NCBI GenBank assembly: GCA_021817565.1
Contig: JAKAUP010000007.1
Span: 1 to 64,000, forward strand
DNA from: Microcaldota archaeon
Lineage (GTDB): Archaea; Micrarchaeota; Micrarchaeia; Micrarchaeales; Micrarchaeaceae
Reading direction: 5' to 3'
DNA length: 64,000 nucleotides
A model generated the notes under the pieces. That model searched no databases and was not told where the DNA came from. It saw only the letters and a list, made by a program, of their open reading frames with translations. A program made the position numbers and the translations under genes. Positions within the stretch are counted from its first letter, which is position 1, and the number at the start of each line of letters is the position of its first letter. This document shows, in pieces, positions 24,909 to 32,760 of this stretch.

Positions 24909-25847
24909 ATGGAGCTTGGAGGTTTTTCTGAGAAGGTTGACCTTGCTTACAAATTCCCGTTTTGCTCTTATACGAGGGAATTGTTGGACGGGGTCGATAT
25001 ATCTTCTAACTATCAGAAGTACCTGGATTTTGGGAAAGAGCGTGTGCAGAAGGATGTAAGCATGAAAAACAGGTACTATGAGATAGGTATTGGCGACATA
25101 AAATTTGAGGAACTGAAGGGCTATGCATATGCAAGGATGATAGTCAGCTCGTTAAGGAATCCATATATGATAGAGAGGTTCTGCAGGGGCGAGGCGCAGC
25201 GTTCGAAAGAGGCGCTCGTGAGAGGAGATTCAAAAGAGATAATGTTCTCCGCCAATCAGGTTGGGGTTGGGGCGGTGCTTGGGGCTGACGGGCTTTTTGT
25301 GGTGCATTTATCTGATTTCCTGAAAAATATGCCGAAGCGGGACGAATTCAGGCTGGTAAATAACAAAATATATGGTGGGAAACTCTTCCTTATGAGGGGG
25401 AGGATGATCGAACTTATTGAGGAGGGCATATACCGCAAGGTGAAGATAGGGCTGCCAATCCCTACAAATGAACTGCCGAAGCAGATTGTAGAGATGAGTA
25501 AGAAGATGGATTTCGATATGCACGTAAATATAGGTGTGCCGAAACGCAAGGGTAGAAACACTGCATGGATAGAAAGCGTGCTTGAGACTCCGATACCTGA
25601 TGTGCGCCACAGGACAATCAATCTGATTCTTGCGCCTTACCTTACAAACGTGAAGGGGATGGATGTGGAGCAGGCCGCAAAGGTTATAGTGGGTTACATA
25701 GAGGAGTGCAAGAAGCTGAATCCGGACACAAGGGTAAATGATGCCTACATAAGGTATCAATGCAGGTACGCAAAGGAGCATAAGCTGAGACCGTTATCCC
25801 TGACAAACGCAAAATCGTTGCTGGGAAATTTTGTGAGGTTTGATTAG
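24909..25847 (+). CDS. DNA primase large subunit-like protein
   Basis: From ATG 24909 (after CTTATT) this is a 312-residue protein. The first half resembles the helical N-terminal domain of PriL (AYKFPFCSYTRELLDG, GYAYARMIVSSLRNPYMIER). The end has PIPDVRHRTINLILAPYLTN followed by a helical segment, a pattern I associate with archaeal PriL/PriX-type primase C-termini. The four-cysteine Fe-S domain of classical PriL is not obvious. The assignment is by pattern memory; a primase partner role is plausible, not proven. It shares a transcript with the next zinc-finger gene. Confidence 0.45.
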   Translation: MELGGFSEKVDLAYKFPFCSYTRELLDGVDISSNYQKYLDFGKERVQKDVSMKNRYYEIGIGDIKFEELKGYAYARMIVSSLRNPYMIERFCRGEAQRSKEALVRGDSKEIMFSANQVGVGAVLGADGLFVVHLSDFLKNMPKRDEFRLVNNKIYGGKLFLMRGRMIELIEEGIYRKVKIGLPIPTNELPKQIVEMSKKMDFDMHVNIGVPKRKGRNTAWIESVLETPIPDVRHRTINLILAPYLTNVKGMDVEQAAKVIVGYIEECKKLNPDTRVNDAYIRYQCRYAKEHKLRPLSLTNAKSLLGNFVRFD

Positions 25848-26003
25848 ATGTCGGATGTATTGGTATTATGTGACATATGCGGGAAAAGGGCTGCAAGTAA
25901 GGTATGCAGGATGTGCGGGAAGAGAGTATGCGGCGAGGACTATAACTCGAAGACAGGTATGTGTAAAGGTTGCGCTGCAGGTCGGCGCCTTAGTGCTTTC
26001 TGA
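25848..26003 (+). CDS. Small zinc-finger protein
   Basis: The ATG directly follows the stop of the primase-like gene. The 51 residues have four Cys pairs or near pairs: CDICGKRAASKVCRMCGKRVC and CKGC. The spacing suggests a HIT- or B-box-like treble-clef binding two zinc ions. Similar microproteins are common next to replication and transcription genes in archaea, by my recollection. The end overlaps the convergent surface protein by 14 bp. Confidence 0.65.
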   Translation: MSDVLVLCDICGKRAASKVCRMCGKRVCGEDYNSKTGMCKGCAAGRRLSAF

Positions 26004-26619
26004 GAAGCACTGCGGCTGCGATTATGACCACTATTATTATGACGAGCACTACTAGGTATACGTAGCTGCTTGAGGAGCTTGTTGGGGGATATCCGTAAGC
26101 GGAGCTGTTCTGCACTGCCGTAGATGGGGAAGGGGCTGTGACGCTTGACGGAGTTGTTGGCAAGGTTGACGGCACAGTAGGTTGGGAAACGGATGTGGAG
26201 CTTGATGTGTTTGAAGGCGCCGATAATACAGTTAGGGTAAAGACGGCGTTGCTTTGTGATGGATCATCGCCTGTCGCGCTTAGGGTTATGTTGTAAGTGC
26301 CGGCAGGAACAGAGTTGGAAAGCGTAATTGACATGCTTCCGGTGTATGTGGGATCCCCGTAAGTGTCGCTCAGAGATGCGCTTATGCCATGCGAAGAAAG
26401 GTACGAGGTGTTGCTTACAGCGAGGGTTGTGCCCCAGGTACTGCCGCTTGCAAGAGTTACCGCATATGGGACGCTTATGGATTTACCGGCTGCCAATGCC
26501 GCATTTGCATATCCGAGATGTATCGATGAGCTGCCTATAACAGTTGCACCGGATAATGAGAATAATAGCGTGAAAATGACTAGAGCCCAGAGCGTTATAC
26601 CCATCCTCTTAAGCAGCAT
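25990..26619 (-). CDS. Secreted surface protein with C-terminal membrane anchor
   Basis: ATG 26619 follows GGTGTTTAC and yields 209 residues. The N-terminal signal peptide (MLLKRMGITLWALVIFTLLF) is followed by a beta-sandwich-like domain (about 30-130), a Ser/Thr/Pro-rich linker typical of O-glycosylated stalks (about 135-175), a C-terminal membrane helix of mostly V and I, and a basic LLRKH tail. It is probably a cell-surface protein tethered by its C-terminus. A longer start would run into the 5S rRNA gene and was rejected. Confidence 0.65.
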   Translation of the reverse strand: MLLKRMGITLWALVIFTLLFSLSGATVIGSSSIHLGYANAALAAGKSISVPYAVTLASGSTWGTTLAVSNTSYLSSHGISASLSDTYGDPTYTGSMSITLSNSVPAGTYNITLSATGDDPSQSNAVFTLTVLSAPSNTSSSTSVSQPTVPSTLPTTPSSVTAPSPSTAVQNSSAYGYPPTSSSSSYVYLVVLVIIIVVIIAAAVLLRKH

Positions 26620-26631
26620 GTAAACACCAAT

Positions 26632-26745
26632 GCCAAACAGCAATATGCTTTCCCACCTTACGGCAGTACACACATATCGTGGACAAGCTTAGCTTCCGAG
26701 TTCGGAATGGGATCGGGCGTTTCCCTGCCCCTATTACCGTTTGAC
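26632..26745 (-). rRNA. 5S ribosomal RNA
   Basis: On the minus strand the RNA begins GTCAAACGG and ends GCTGTTTGGC, so its ends pair as helix I with one G-U. Between them are the conserved CGATCCCATTCCGAACTCGG and GAAGCTAAGC blocks and the TGTACTGCC / GGTGGGAAAG loop E and helix IV-V region of archaeal 5S rRNA. It is about 114 nt and unlinked to the 16S gene at the window start. Confidence 0.93.
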
Positions 26746-26764
26746 GCTTTTATTACGTTGAAAA

Positions 26765-26776
26765 GTTTTATAAAAG
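26765..26776 (-). promoter_or_regulatory. TATA box of the 5S rRNA gene
   Basis: GTTTTATAAAAG is centred about 25 bp upstream of the 5S 5' end on the minus strand (CTTTTATAAAAC), the expected distance for an archaeal TATA box. This supports independent transcription of 5S. Confidence 0.65.
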
Positions 26777-26934
26777 TATTGACCTTGTGCGGAGTTTGGG
26801 AGTTTGGGGGTTTTTACACGCTTTCTGATAAAAATTCAACACGCCCCGCAAACTCCTATTCTTGTGATAGGGATAAGGGCGTGCAAGAAGGTATATAAGA
26901 ATGCAAAACAAAATAGGAAACGGGGAGGCAATGC

Positions 26935-27150
26935 TTGCCTATAAGTCCTGGATACGGGTTGCAGATGGACATGGACATAAACGCATCAATAAATATGCTC
27001 AAAAAGGGTAGGGCAGGACTTGCCCGAACTTACGCTCATGGGGATGGAGGTCAATACATTCCAATAGGGAATGCAACCCCCGTTGAGGAACTGAGAACAA
27101 CCCCTACAAACGCGGGGAAGATCTTAACATTTAGTAGGAGAGGCACTTAC
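26935..27150 (+). pseudogene. Remnant of an IS200/IS605-type TnpB (C-terminal end)
   Basis: Translation gives PGYGLQMDMDINASINMLKK then GRAGLARTYAHGD and VEELRTTPTNAG. This matches the last part of TnpB/OrfB proteins, where the zinc finger is followed by the third RuvC segment (D-x-D-x-N-A-x-x-N-I) and a Gly-Asp rich tail. Only about 70 codons remain; the upstream catalytic parts and zinc cysteines are gone, and no TnpA is present. The fragment lies between the 5S promoter and the nucleotidyltransferase gene and is a dead element. Confidence 0.75.
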
Positions 27151-27151
27151 T

Positions 27152-27592
27152 ATGCAGGGAAAAACGGCTGCTAATCTTTTAGGCAGAAAGGCCAAGACTG
27201 CTGTAGTGTTTGTAAACGGCTGTTTTGATATGTTGCACGAGGGACACATCCGCTTTCTGAAAGAGGCTAAGAAAAAGGGTGGCTATCTTATTGTAGGGCT
27301 AAATTCGGACATCTCTGTGCGAAGAAACAAGGGCAGTTCCAGACCAATAGAAAAGCAGACAGTAAGGAAAAGGAAGCTGCTCGGAACCGGCATTGTTGAC
27401 AGGGTTATAATCTTTAACGATAGGAGTCCGATAAGACTTATAAATACGATAAGACCGGATATTATCGTAAGGGGCCATGACCAGAAAATTGAGAAGGAGC
27501 TGCGCGCTTTCAGATTTTACAGAGTAAGGAAGTACAAAGATATATCGACAACAAAGCTCCTAAAACTCCTTAATGGTAAAGGTAGAGCATGA
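27152..27592 (+). CDS. Cytidylyltransferase-like nucleotidyltransferase (RfaE C-terminal / RibL type)
   Basis: The protein has VVFVNGCFDMLHEGHIRFLK with the nucleotide-binding HxGH-type motif (HEGH), GLNSDISVRRNKG and the C-terminal segment IRPDIIVRGHDQ with ISTTKLLKLL. These features place it among bacterial HldE/RfaE adenylyltransferase domains and archaeal FAD synthetase (RibL). With 146 residues it is a stand-alone domain. The substrate (heptose phosphate, FMN or glycerol phosphate type) cannot be decided from sequence. Confidence 0.8.
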   Translation: MQGKTAANLLGRKAKTAVVFVNGCFDMLHEGHIRFLKEAKKKGGYLIVGLNSDISVRRNKGSSRPIEKQTVRKRKLLGTGIVDRVIIFNDRSPIRLINTIRPDIIVRGHDQKIEKELRAFRFYRVRKYKDISTTKLLKLLNGKGRA

Positions 27593-27745
27593 TTAATGCA
27601 TTGGGCCATGCTAGATAAGGCTGCGTGGTTCTGGTTTCTTGTATTTATGGATACTGTTTGTACTGAGAAAGTTGCATGATTTGGATATGTGCGATCCTGG
27701 CAGAACCATTTATAGAGCCTTCCGTGGAAGAATATTGTGATTTGG

Positions 27746-28813
27746 ATGTCAGTGAAAGAGTATATGTCTGAGAAGGCAAAGGTAATAAACAGCGAGCTTG
27801 AGGTTTACCTGAAAAGGAAATCATCTGATAGGTACATAGAGACCCTGCTTGGCAGGTCAGGATACGAATATGACACCGAAGCGATAACGAAAAGCATACT
27901 TGAACCTGCGTGGTACCTTCTCGACCAGGGCGGGAAGAGATGGCGGCCCATACTTGCCCTGCTTGTAATTGAGGCGCTTGGAAAGAACCCTGATGACTAC
28001 ATAGAATTTTCAATCATACCGGAAGTAATACACAATGCGACCTTGATACATGATGACATAGAGGACAATTCCGATATGCGGAGAGGGAATCTTGCCGTAC
28101 ACAAAAAATTCGGAATAGATATAGCAAACAACCTCGGAGACTTCATGTACTTCTTTCCGATGAGGGCACTCATAGACAGCAAGAAACTTGACGCAAACGC
28201 AAAGAACAGGATACTCTCCTTCTACATAAGGGAGATGACTAGAGTGGCATTGGGACAGTCGGTTGACATCGCTTGGCATAGGGGGGTGGTGAACCCATAC
28301 CTGATAAACGAGAACAAGTATCTCCAGATGGCGCATGATAAGACGGGTGTGCTTTCGCGGTTCGCATGCGAGTTGGGAGGCGTGATAGGCGGAGCGGACG
28401 ATCAGACGGTCGAGAAACTCGGAAAGTTCGGAGCTATGATAGGGATTGCGTTCCAGCTGGAAGATGACATATTGAACATTTATGAGAGTGAGCTATCGAA
28501 GAATAAGGGAGGAGTTGGGGATGACATATCCGAGGGAAAGATAACGATGCTTGTCATACACACCTTATCAGAATCCGACCATAAGGACAGAAACAGACTT
28601 ATAGAGATATTGTCGATGCACACGAAGGATAAGGAGCTGATAAGCGAAGCGATAGGGATAATAGGTAGGTATGAATCAAAAGCGTATGTGGAAGAACTTG
28701 CTTTTAAGCTGGTCAGGGATGCTTGGAATGGCGTGGATGCCGCGCTTCCTGATTCCAAAGCGAAGTCGATGCTTAAGGAACTCACAGAGTACCTGATTAA
28801 CAGGTCGATATGA
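27746..28813 (+). CDS. Prenyl diphosphate synthase 1 (trans-isoprenyl type)
   Basis: This all-helical enzyme of 355 residues from ATG 27746 carries the first Asp-rich motif HDDIEDNSDMRRG and the second FQLEDDILNIYE, plus KRWRPILALL and NKGGVGDDISEGK. It condenses isopentenyl diphosphate with allylic diphosphates to make C15-C20 chains for archaeal lipids. It overlaps a second, diverged copy by 4 bp, so both proteins are made from one mRNA and may form a heterodimer. Confidence 0.92.
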   Translation: MSVKEYMSEKAKVINSELEVYLKRKSSDRYIETLLGRSGYEYDTEAITKSILEPAWYLLDQGGKRWRPILALLVIEALGKNPDDYIEFSIIPEVIHNATLIHDDIEDNSDMRRGNLAVHKKFGIDIANNLGDFMYFFPMRALIDSKKLDANAKNRILSFYIREMTRVALGQSVDIAWHRGVVNPYLINENKYLQMAHDKTGVLSRFACELGGVIGGADDQTVEKLGKFGAMIGIAFQLEDDILNIYESELSKNKGGVGDDISEGKITMLVIHTLSESDHKDRNRLIEILSMHTKDKELISEAIGIIGRYESKAYVEELAFKLVRDAWNGVDAALPDSKAKSMLKELTEYLINRSI

Positions 28814-29847
28814 GTGTTTTTATGGAATATGAAGATTTCAAGGGGTTTGTTGCTGCTTTCAAGGAACCGGTATATAGGAGGATACTTGATTACATAAGTA
28901 TCAATGATCCGAAGTTCTCTGAGATCATGAGGTGCTATGTTGACAGAAAGGGACAGTATAGAAGGCCCTCTTACCTTCTTCTGTGGACGCTGCTTTATGG
29001 TGGGAATGTTGACGACGCTGTGCTTCCCGCCGCGGTGCAGCAGGCATCGGAAGATGCGATATTGATGCACGATGACATACTCGACCAGAACGAATTGAGA
29101 CGGGGAGGAAAATCGGCACACGTGCTGTATGGCACGGAACATGCGATTGTCGGGGGGGATGCGCTTATAGATGTGGTTTGGAAGATGGCATTTGACGCAT
29201 CAGCTGCGATTGGAAAAAGGGGAAATGCGTACCTTAATAAGGTGTACGACATTATGCTCATGACCAATTATGGGCAATATCTGGATGTTAAGCTTGGGAA
29301 AGAGGTCGAAATAGACAAGTTTGACGAGGAAAGTTATTACAAGTCCATACATATGAAATCAGCCTACTACAGTGTCTATGGACCTATGCAGTGCGGCGCG
29401 ATAGTTGCAGGGCATACTGATGAGGACACGATGAGGAGGATATCGAAGTACGGCACTTACGCGGGTTATGCGTTCCAGATAAGGGACGATGTGCTTGACT
29501 GCTCTTCGACTGAGGAAGTCTTAGGAAAAAGCATAGGAAACGATGTGAAGGAAGGGACAAAAACGCTTATATTGCTGCATGCGGTGCATAATGCAGATTC
29601 CGCAACGCTATCGGAACTCAAAAGGATCTACGCGAAGCGGCCCAAGCAGAAGAGCAGGGAAGAGATAGGGTTTGTGATTGATAAGTTTAGGGAGCTTGGT
29701 TCCATAAAGCATGCAGAAACTGTATCTGAGAATTTTGCCAAGAAGGCGATATTTGAATTTGATGCCTTGGAGAAGAGTATACCGGAGTCTGCATTGAAGG
29801 GGATAGCAAGGGAATCACTGGGACATGCGGCAAAGAGAAACAGATGA
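28810..29847 (+). CDS. Prenyl diphosphate synthase 2 (trans-isoprenyl type)
   Basis: Its first motif is HDDILDQNELRRGG and its second FQIRDDVLDCSS, with KSIGNDVKEGTKTLILLHA downstream; the length is 345 residues. It starts within the stop of the preceding synthase (ATGA overlap at 28810). The two share an ancestor but differ strongly in the region before the first motif, which sets chain length, so they may make different products or pair as unequal subunits. Both Asp-rich motifs look intact. Supplies lipid side chains with the reductase at 23769. Confidence 0.9.
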   Translation: MSVFMEYEDFKGFVAAFKEPVYRRILDYISINDPKFSEIMRCYVDRKGQYRRPSYLLLWTLLYGGNVDDAVLPAAVQQASEDAILMHDDILDQNELRRGGKSAHVLYGTEHAIVGGDALIDVVWKMAFDASAAIGKRGNAYLNKVYDIMLMTNYGQYLDVKLGKEVEIDKFDEESYYKSIHMKSAYYSVYGPMQCGAIVAGHTDEDTMRRISKYGTYAGYAFQIRDDVLDCSSTEEVLGKSIGNDVKEGTKTLILLHAVHNADSATLSELKRIYAKRPKQKSREEIGFVIDKFRELGSIKHAETVSENFAKKAIFEFDALEKSIPESALKGIARESLGHAAKRNR

Positions 29848-29848
29848 T

Positions 29849-29869
29849 GCCTGTGCCAGAGGCACAGGC
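29849..29869 (+). terminator. Perfect hairpin after the prenyl synthase operon
   Basis: GCCTGTGCC-AGA-GGCACAGGC forms a 9-bp GC-rich stem with a 3-nt loop, two bases after the stop codon. T-rich sequence follows only about 60 bp later, so it may stabilise the 3' end rather than be a classic terminator. Confidence 0.55.
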
Positions 29870-29981
29870 TTCCTGAGGTTGCCATGGGTTTTGGCATAGA
29901 TATATCATGCCTAAAGTATTTAACTCTTTTTATTTTAGTATAATTTTATTTATTCTTGTATATTTTTAAGAAGTATTATAT

Positions 29982-30118
29982 AATTTATGGTATATAAGTA
30001 TATGAAGGTAGTCGCGCGTTGTCTGCGCCTTATAAGATAGACAGCTGTGTAAAGCACAGGCTAATCCTGAGGAAGCGGAAGCATAAGGCGCAGCCAATCC
30101 TGGCTACTCTTGTGGTGT
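29982..30118 (+). ncRNA. Candidate structured RNA or 5' leader
   Basis: A TATA-like TATGGTATATAAG (about 29985-29998) is followed by a region of nested complementarity. CTGCGCCTTAT at 30023-30033 pairs perfectly with ATAAGGCGCAG at 30083-30093. Inside this is the hairpin CTGTG-taaag-CACAG (30045-30059), and next to it AGCCA-atcc-TGGCT (30092-30105). The GC content is much higher than the flanks. The RNA ends just before the ATG at 30123. It could be an independent small RNA or a regulatory leader of the downstream gene; I could not match SRP or RNase P RNA landmarks. Confidence 0.4.
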
Positions 30119-30122
30119 CTAA

Positions 30123-30413
30123 ATGGGGTTTGGGTATCCTGAGGTAGAGCGGGTAGCAGGCACAGTACCGAAAGTGTCTAGAGAAGCATACAGACAGACG
30201 CTTGTTGAAGTACTGGAAGAAATTGCTGCTTCGGTAGATGCAGCGCTCGGTGTAAGAAGTGAGGACTTGATTGATGAGAGGAGGGAGAACATAGGTATTG
30301 CCGTAGAGGCATCTTATGTAGCAATAGACGAGTCGATAAGGGCAGCATGCAACTACGTATACATGAGGAAGTTGCACGAGAAGGCGAGCAGACTCAGGGG
30401 AAAGGAAAGCTAA
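30123..30413 (+). CDS. Hypothetical helical protein
   Basis: The 96-residue protein is almost entirely predicted amphipathic helix (REAYRQTLVEVLEEIAASVD, IAVEASYVAIDESIRAACNY). It has no signal peptide or known motif, and I do not recognise the family. It lies directly behind a highly base-paired leader region, which may control it. A strong T-rich terminator (30420-30446) follows the stop. Coding is supported by composition and the clean stop and terminator layout only. Confidence 0.5.
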   Translation: MGFGYPEVERVAGTVPKVSREAYRQTLVEVLEEIAASVDAALGVRSEDLIDERRENIGIAVEASYVAIDESIRAACNYVYMRKLHEKASRLRGKES

Positions 30414-30452
30414 TCCCCTCCTTTTTTATTTTTTTGTTCTTTTCTAAATATT

Positions 30453-30992
30453 ATGAAAGAATTGAAGGTGCTTGAAGGGGTATATTCGCCAAGAGAGGAT
30501 TCCTTCCTGCTGGAGGAATGTGTTAAAAAGTATGCCCATGGAAAGGTTTTAGATCTCGGGACCGGGAGCGGCATACAAGGCGTTGCTGCTGCGCTTAAGG
30601 GATGTGAGGTTACGTTCTCTGACATAAATCCTAAGGCGATAGTGTGTGCAAGGGCAAATGCCATAGCAAATGGGGTAGTAGGCAGGTTTGTTTTGGGGGA
30701 TATGTTCCAGAACATAATGGGAAAGTATGATACGATAATTTTCAATCCTCCATATGTCCCTACAGATAAATTAGAGGACATAGCGACTGACGGAGGGAAG
30801 GCCGGTAGGGGTTTGATAGACCGTTTTTGGGGGGTTTTTGGGGAGTATGTGAGTGATTGCTTCACGGTCTTGATTTTAGAGAGTTCGCTTAATGGCTACG
30901 AGAACGATATAATAAGATTTGGCGCAAAGGTTGTGGCTAGGAGAGACTTCGACTTTGAGGATATTGCGGTACTGATGCTTGAGGGCAAATGA
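30453..30992 (+). CDS. HemK/PrmC-family N5-glutamine methyltransferase (Mtq2-like)
   Basis: The enzyme starts with EGVYSPREDSFLLEECVKKY, has the SAM-binding VLDLGTGSGIQGVAAALKG and the catalytic NPPY motif in IIFNPPYVPT (about residues 92-101). The short N-terminus, without the helical PrmC domain, is typical of archaeal and eukaryotic Mtq2, which methylates the GGQ glutamine of release factor aRF1. The length of 179 residues is normal. Confidence 0.88.
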   Translation: MKELKVLEGVYSPREDSFLLEECVKKYAHGKVLDLGTGSGIQGVAAALKGCEVTFSDINPKAIVCARANAIANGVVGRFVLGDMFQNIMGKYDTIIFNPPYVPTDKLEDIATDGGKAGRGLIDRFWGVFGEYVSDCFTVLILESSLNGYENDIIRFGAKVVARRDFDFEDIAVLMLEGK

Positions 30993-31045
30993 CGCGGTAT
31001 GGGGCAAAGCTTTAATATCAGTTCAATCAACAGAATTCCGATTTT

Positions 31046-31189
31046 ATGAACGCAAAAAAGGATAATTGGAAGGTGAAAATCCTGCTGAGAAAGAAGGAAA
31101 CTTATCCACGACCGAGTAGCAGGAACCACAGTGATTTGACCAGATGGCCGGTAAATCTCAGGGGGAGGGGAAGGGAAACAAGCAGATAG
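31046..31189 (+). CDS. Small basic hypothetical protein
   Basis: The ATG at 31046 lies in the favoured GATTTTATG context, about 30 bp behind a TATA-like CTTTAATATC, so the mRNA would be nearly leaderless. It encodes 47 residues rich in K and R, for example NWKVKILLRKKETYPRPSSR and a Gly-Arg-rich end. A long T tract follows (31190-31218). The promoter, start and terminator make a real gene plausible. A ribosomal or nucleic-acid-binding microprotein is possible, but I do not recognise it. Confidence 0.45.
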   Translation: MNAKKDNWKVKILLRKKETYPRPSSRNHSDLTRWPVNLRGRGRETSR

Positions 31190-31219
31190 ACCTTTATTTT
31201 CTTTTTCTTATTCTTTTTT

Positions 31220-32116
31220 ATGCTTTATAAAAAACTTGGAAAAACCGGCGAAAAGATTCCACATTTGGGATTAGGCACCTGGAAGATACCGGAAGGCTCT
31301 GTGCATGGAAGGGATGCGCTAGTTGAGGGGCTGAAACTTGGCGCTACGCTCGTAGACACTGCAGAGATGTATGCAAACGAGAACATTGTTGGAGAAGCGA
31401 TCAGGCTTTTTGGCGGAGATGTGTTCCTAATGACAAAGGTGTCCCCGCACCATTTCAGGCACGATGATGTTATAAGGGCATGTGAGGCCAGCCTTTCTCG
31501 CCTTAAAGTTAAGAGTATAGACTTGTACCAGCTGCATTGGCCCAACCACTCCATACCGATAAGCGAGACCATGGGTGCGATGGAAGAGCTGGTTGAAAGA
31601 GGAAAGATAAGGCACATAGGCGTAAGCAATTTCGATGAGAAGGAGCTTATAGAGGCACAAGAAGCGATGAGAAAGTATGAGGTAGTGTCAAACCAGATAG
31701 AGTACAGTCTCAGCGTAAGAGAGCCGGAAAAAGGATTGCTCCAATTCTGTGAAAAGGAGGGGATAACCGTATTCGCCTACAGCCCGCTCTCGCGTGGGCG
31801 TGTCCTTGATAAAAAATTTGTGGATGTATTTGATGGCCTATCAAAAAAGTATAAGGCAAGCACTGCTCAGATTGCGCTCAATTATCTTGCCAGAGCTAAA
31901 GGAGTAGTGCCAATACCTAAATCCGGAGATTTGGAGCACACAAGAGAGAATGTGCATTCACTTGATTTCGAATTGGGGGAGGCCGATATAAGGAGGATTG
32001 ATTCTTTAAGCGGCTCTGGAAAACCGCTTGCAGGGAGAGCGCTCAGCGCATTCTTAAAAAATACAGGCGCGTGGTCAAAGGCGATGGAGGCTTTTGAAAG
32101 GAGAAGGAAGAAATGA
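31220..32116 (+). CDS. Aldo/keto reductase
   Basis: The 298-residue TIM-barrel enzyme has the catalytic tetrad in LVDTAEMYANE (Asp and Tyr), FLMTKVSP (Lys) and YQLHWPN (His). Other signatures are GLGTWKIP, the NADPH-binding region VVPIPKSGD, and GVSNFDEKEL. Such enzymes reduce aldehydes and ketones with NADPH. The substrate is unknown. It is convergent with the GIY-YIG-like gene, sharing no spacer. Confidence 0.93.
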   Translation: MLYKKLGKTGEKIPHLGLGTWKIPEGSVHGRDALVEGLKLGATLVDTAEMYANENIVGEAIRLFGGDVFLMTKVSPHHFRHDDVIRACEASLSRLKVKSIDLYQLHWPNHSIPISETMGAMEELVERGKIRHIGVSNFDEKELIEAQEAMRKYEVVSNQIEYSLSVREPEKGLLQFCEKEGITVFAYSPLSRGRVLDKKFVDVFDGLSKKYKASTAQIALNYLARAKGVVPIPKSGDLEHTRENVHSLDFELGEADIRRIDSLSGSGKPLAGRALSAFLKNTGAWSKAMEAFERRRKK

Positions 32117-32722
32117 TCAATACCGGAGTACGGGCGCGAGTATACCCTTCTTTTCCAGCCATTTGTACGTGTCTCCAACCGCCTTCTCGAACAGTTTTTC
32201 TTCCTCCTTTGTCATAGTGTGATCAGTTTTGTGGACCTTCCACATGCCTGAATCCCTTACCTGTTTTTCATCTGAGCTGTTCCCAATCCAGTCTCTGGAA
32301 GGAGTACAGTAAAGACATTCTGCAAGCACCTTTGCAAGATACTTCTCTATCCCGGATTTGGCCGAGTCCTTCCCCAATACGATAAACCTAAATGAGAGGT
32401 GTTCCCTGGCCATTTTGATAAATTCGCTTTCCGTTATCTTGCGTTTGGAAGAGATCGCTTTGTGCATGCTGTTAGTAAGATGCATTCTCCTAAACTCGTT
32501 CCCAAAGTGGGCCTCTATTTCTTCTACCAGTCTTTTATCTATGTTGGTATCTACGTGTACAACTCTCTGCATCGAGCCGCCATGCCCCCAGTGCTCGCCC
32601 TCCTCATAAAAAAAGTATATTCCATTCTCTGGGATTAGCTCGCTATTGAAAGGAAACTTGAACATTGGCAGCGTATCGAGCTTCTTGTGAATCATCATAC
32701 ATGCGTCCGACATTTCAACCAT
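32117..32722 (-). CDS. GIY-YIG-like domain protein
   Basis: Residues about 30-75 read LIPENGIYFFYEEGEHWGHG then QRVVHVDTN and an LVEEIEAHFG segment. This matches a subgroup of GIY-YIG-fold proteins that show GVYFFxExGE...RVVRVGTH, with the usual nuclease residues partly changed (HVDTN in place of RVGTH). The C-terminal 110 residues are helical and charged. Nuclease activity is uncertain. The protein is 201 residues and single-gene. Confidence 0.6.
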   Translation of the reverse strand: MVEMSDACMMIHKKLDTLPMFKFPFNSELIPENGIYFFYEEGEHWGHGGSMQRVVHVDTNIDKRLVEEIEAHFGNEFRRMHLTNSMHKAISSKRKITESEFIKMAREHLSFRFIVLGKDSAKSGIEKYLAKVLAECLYCTPSRDWIGNSSDEKQVRDSGMWKVHKTDHTMTKEEEKLFEKAVGDTYKWLEKKGILAPVLRY

Positions 32723-32760
32723 ACCATTATCTCACGCAGAGTTATTAGGCTTTGCGGAGC

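Noticed and set aside
26707-26898. 63-residue frame beside 5S rRNA
   Set aside because: It overlaps the 5S gene and its promoter and has no coding character.
29982-30118. SRP (7S) or RNase P RNA in the structured region
   Set aside because: GGAAG-like bits are present, but the conserved SRP S-domain and RNase P core sequences are not recognisable and the length is too short.
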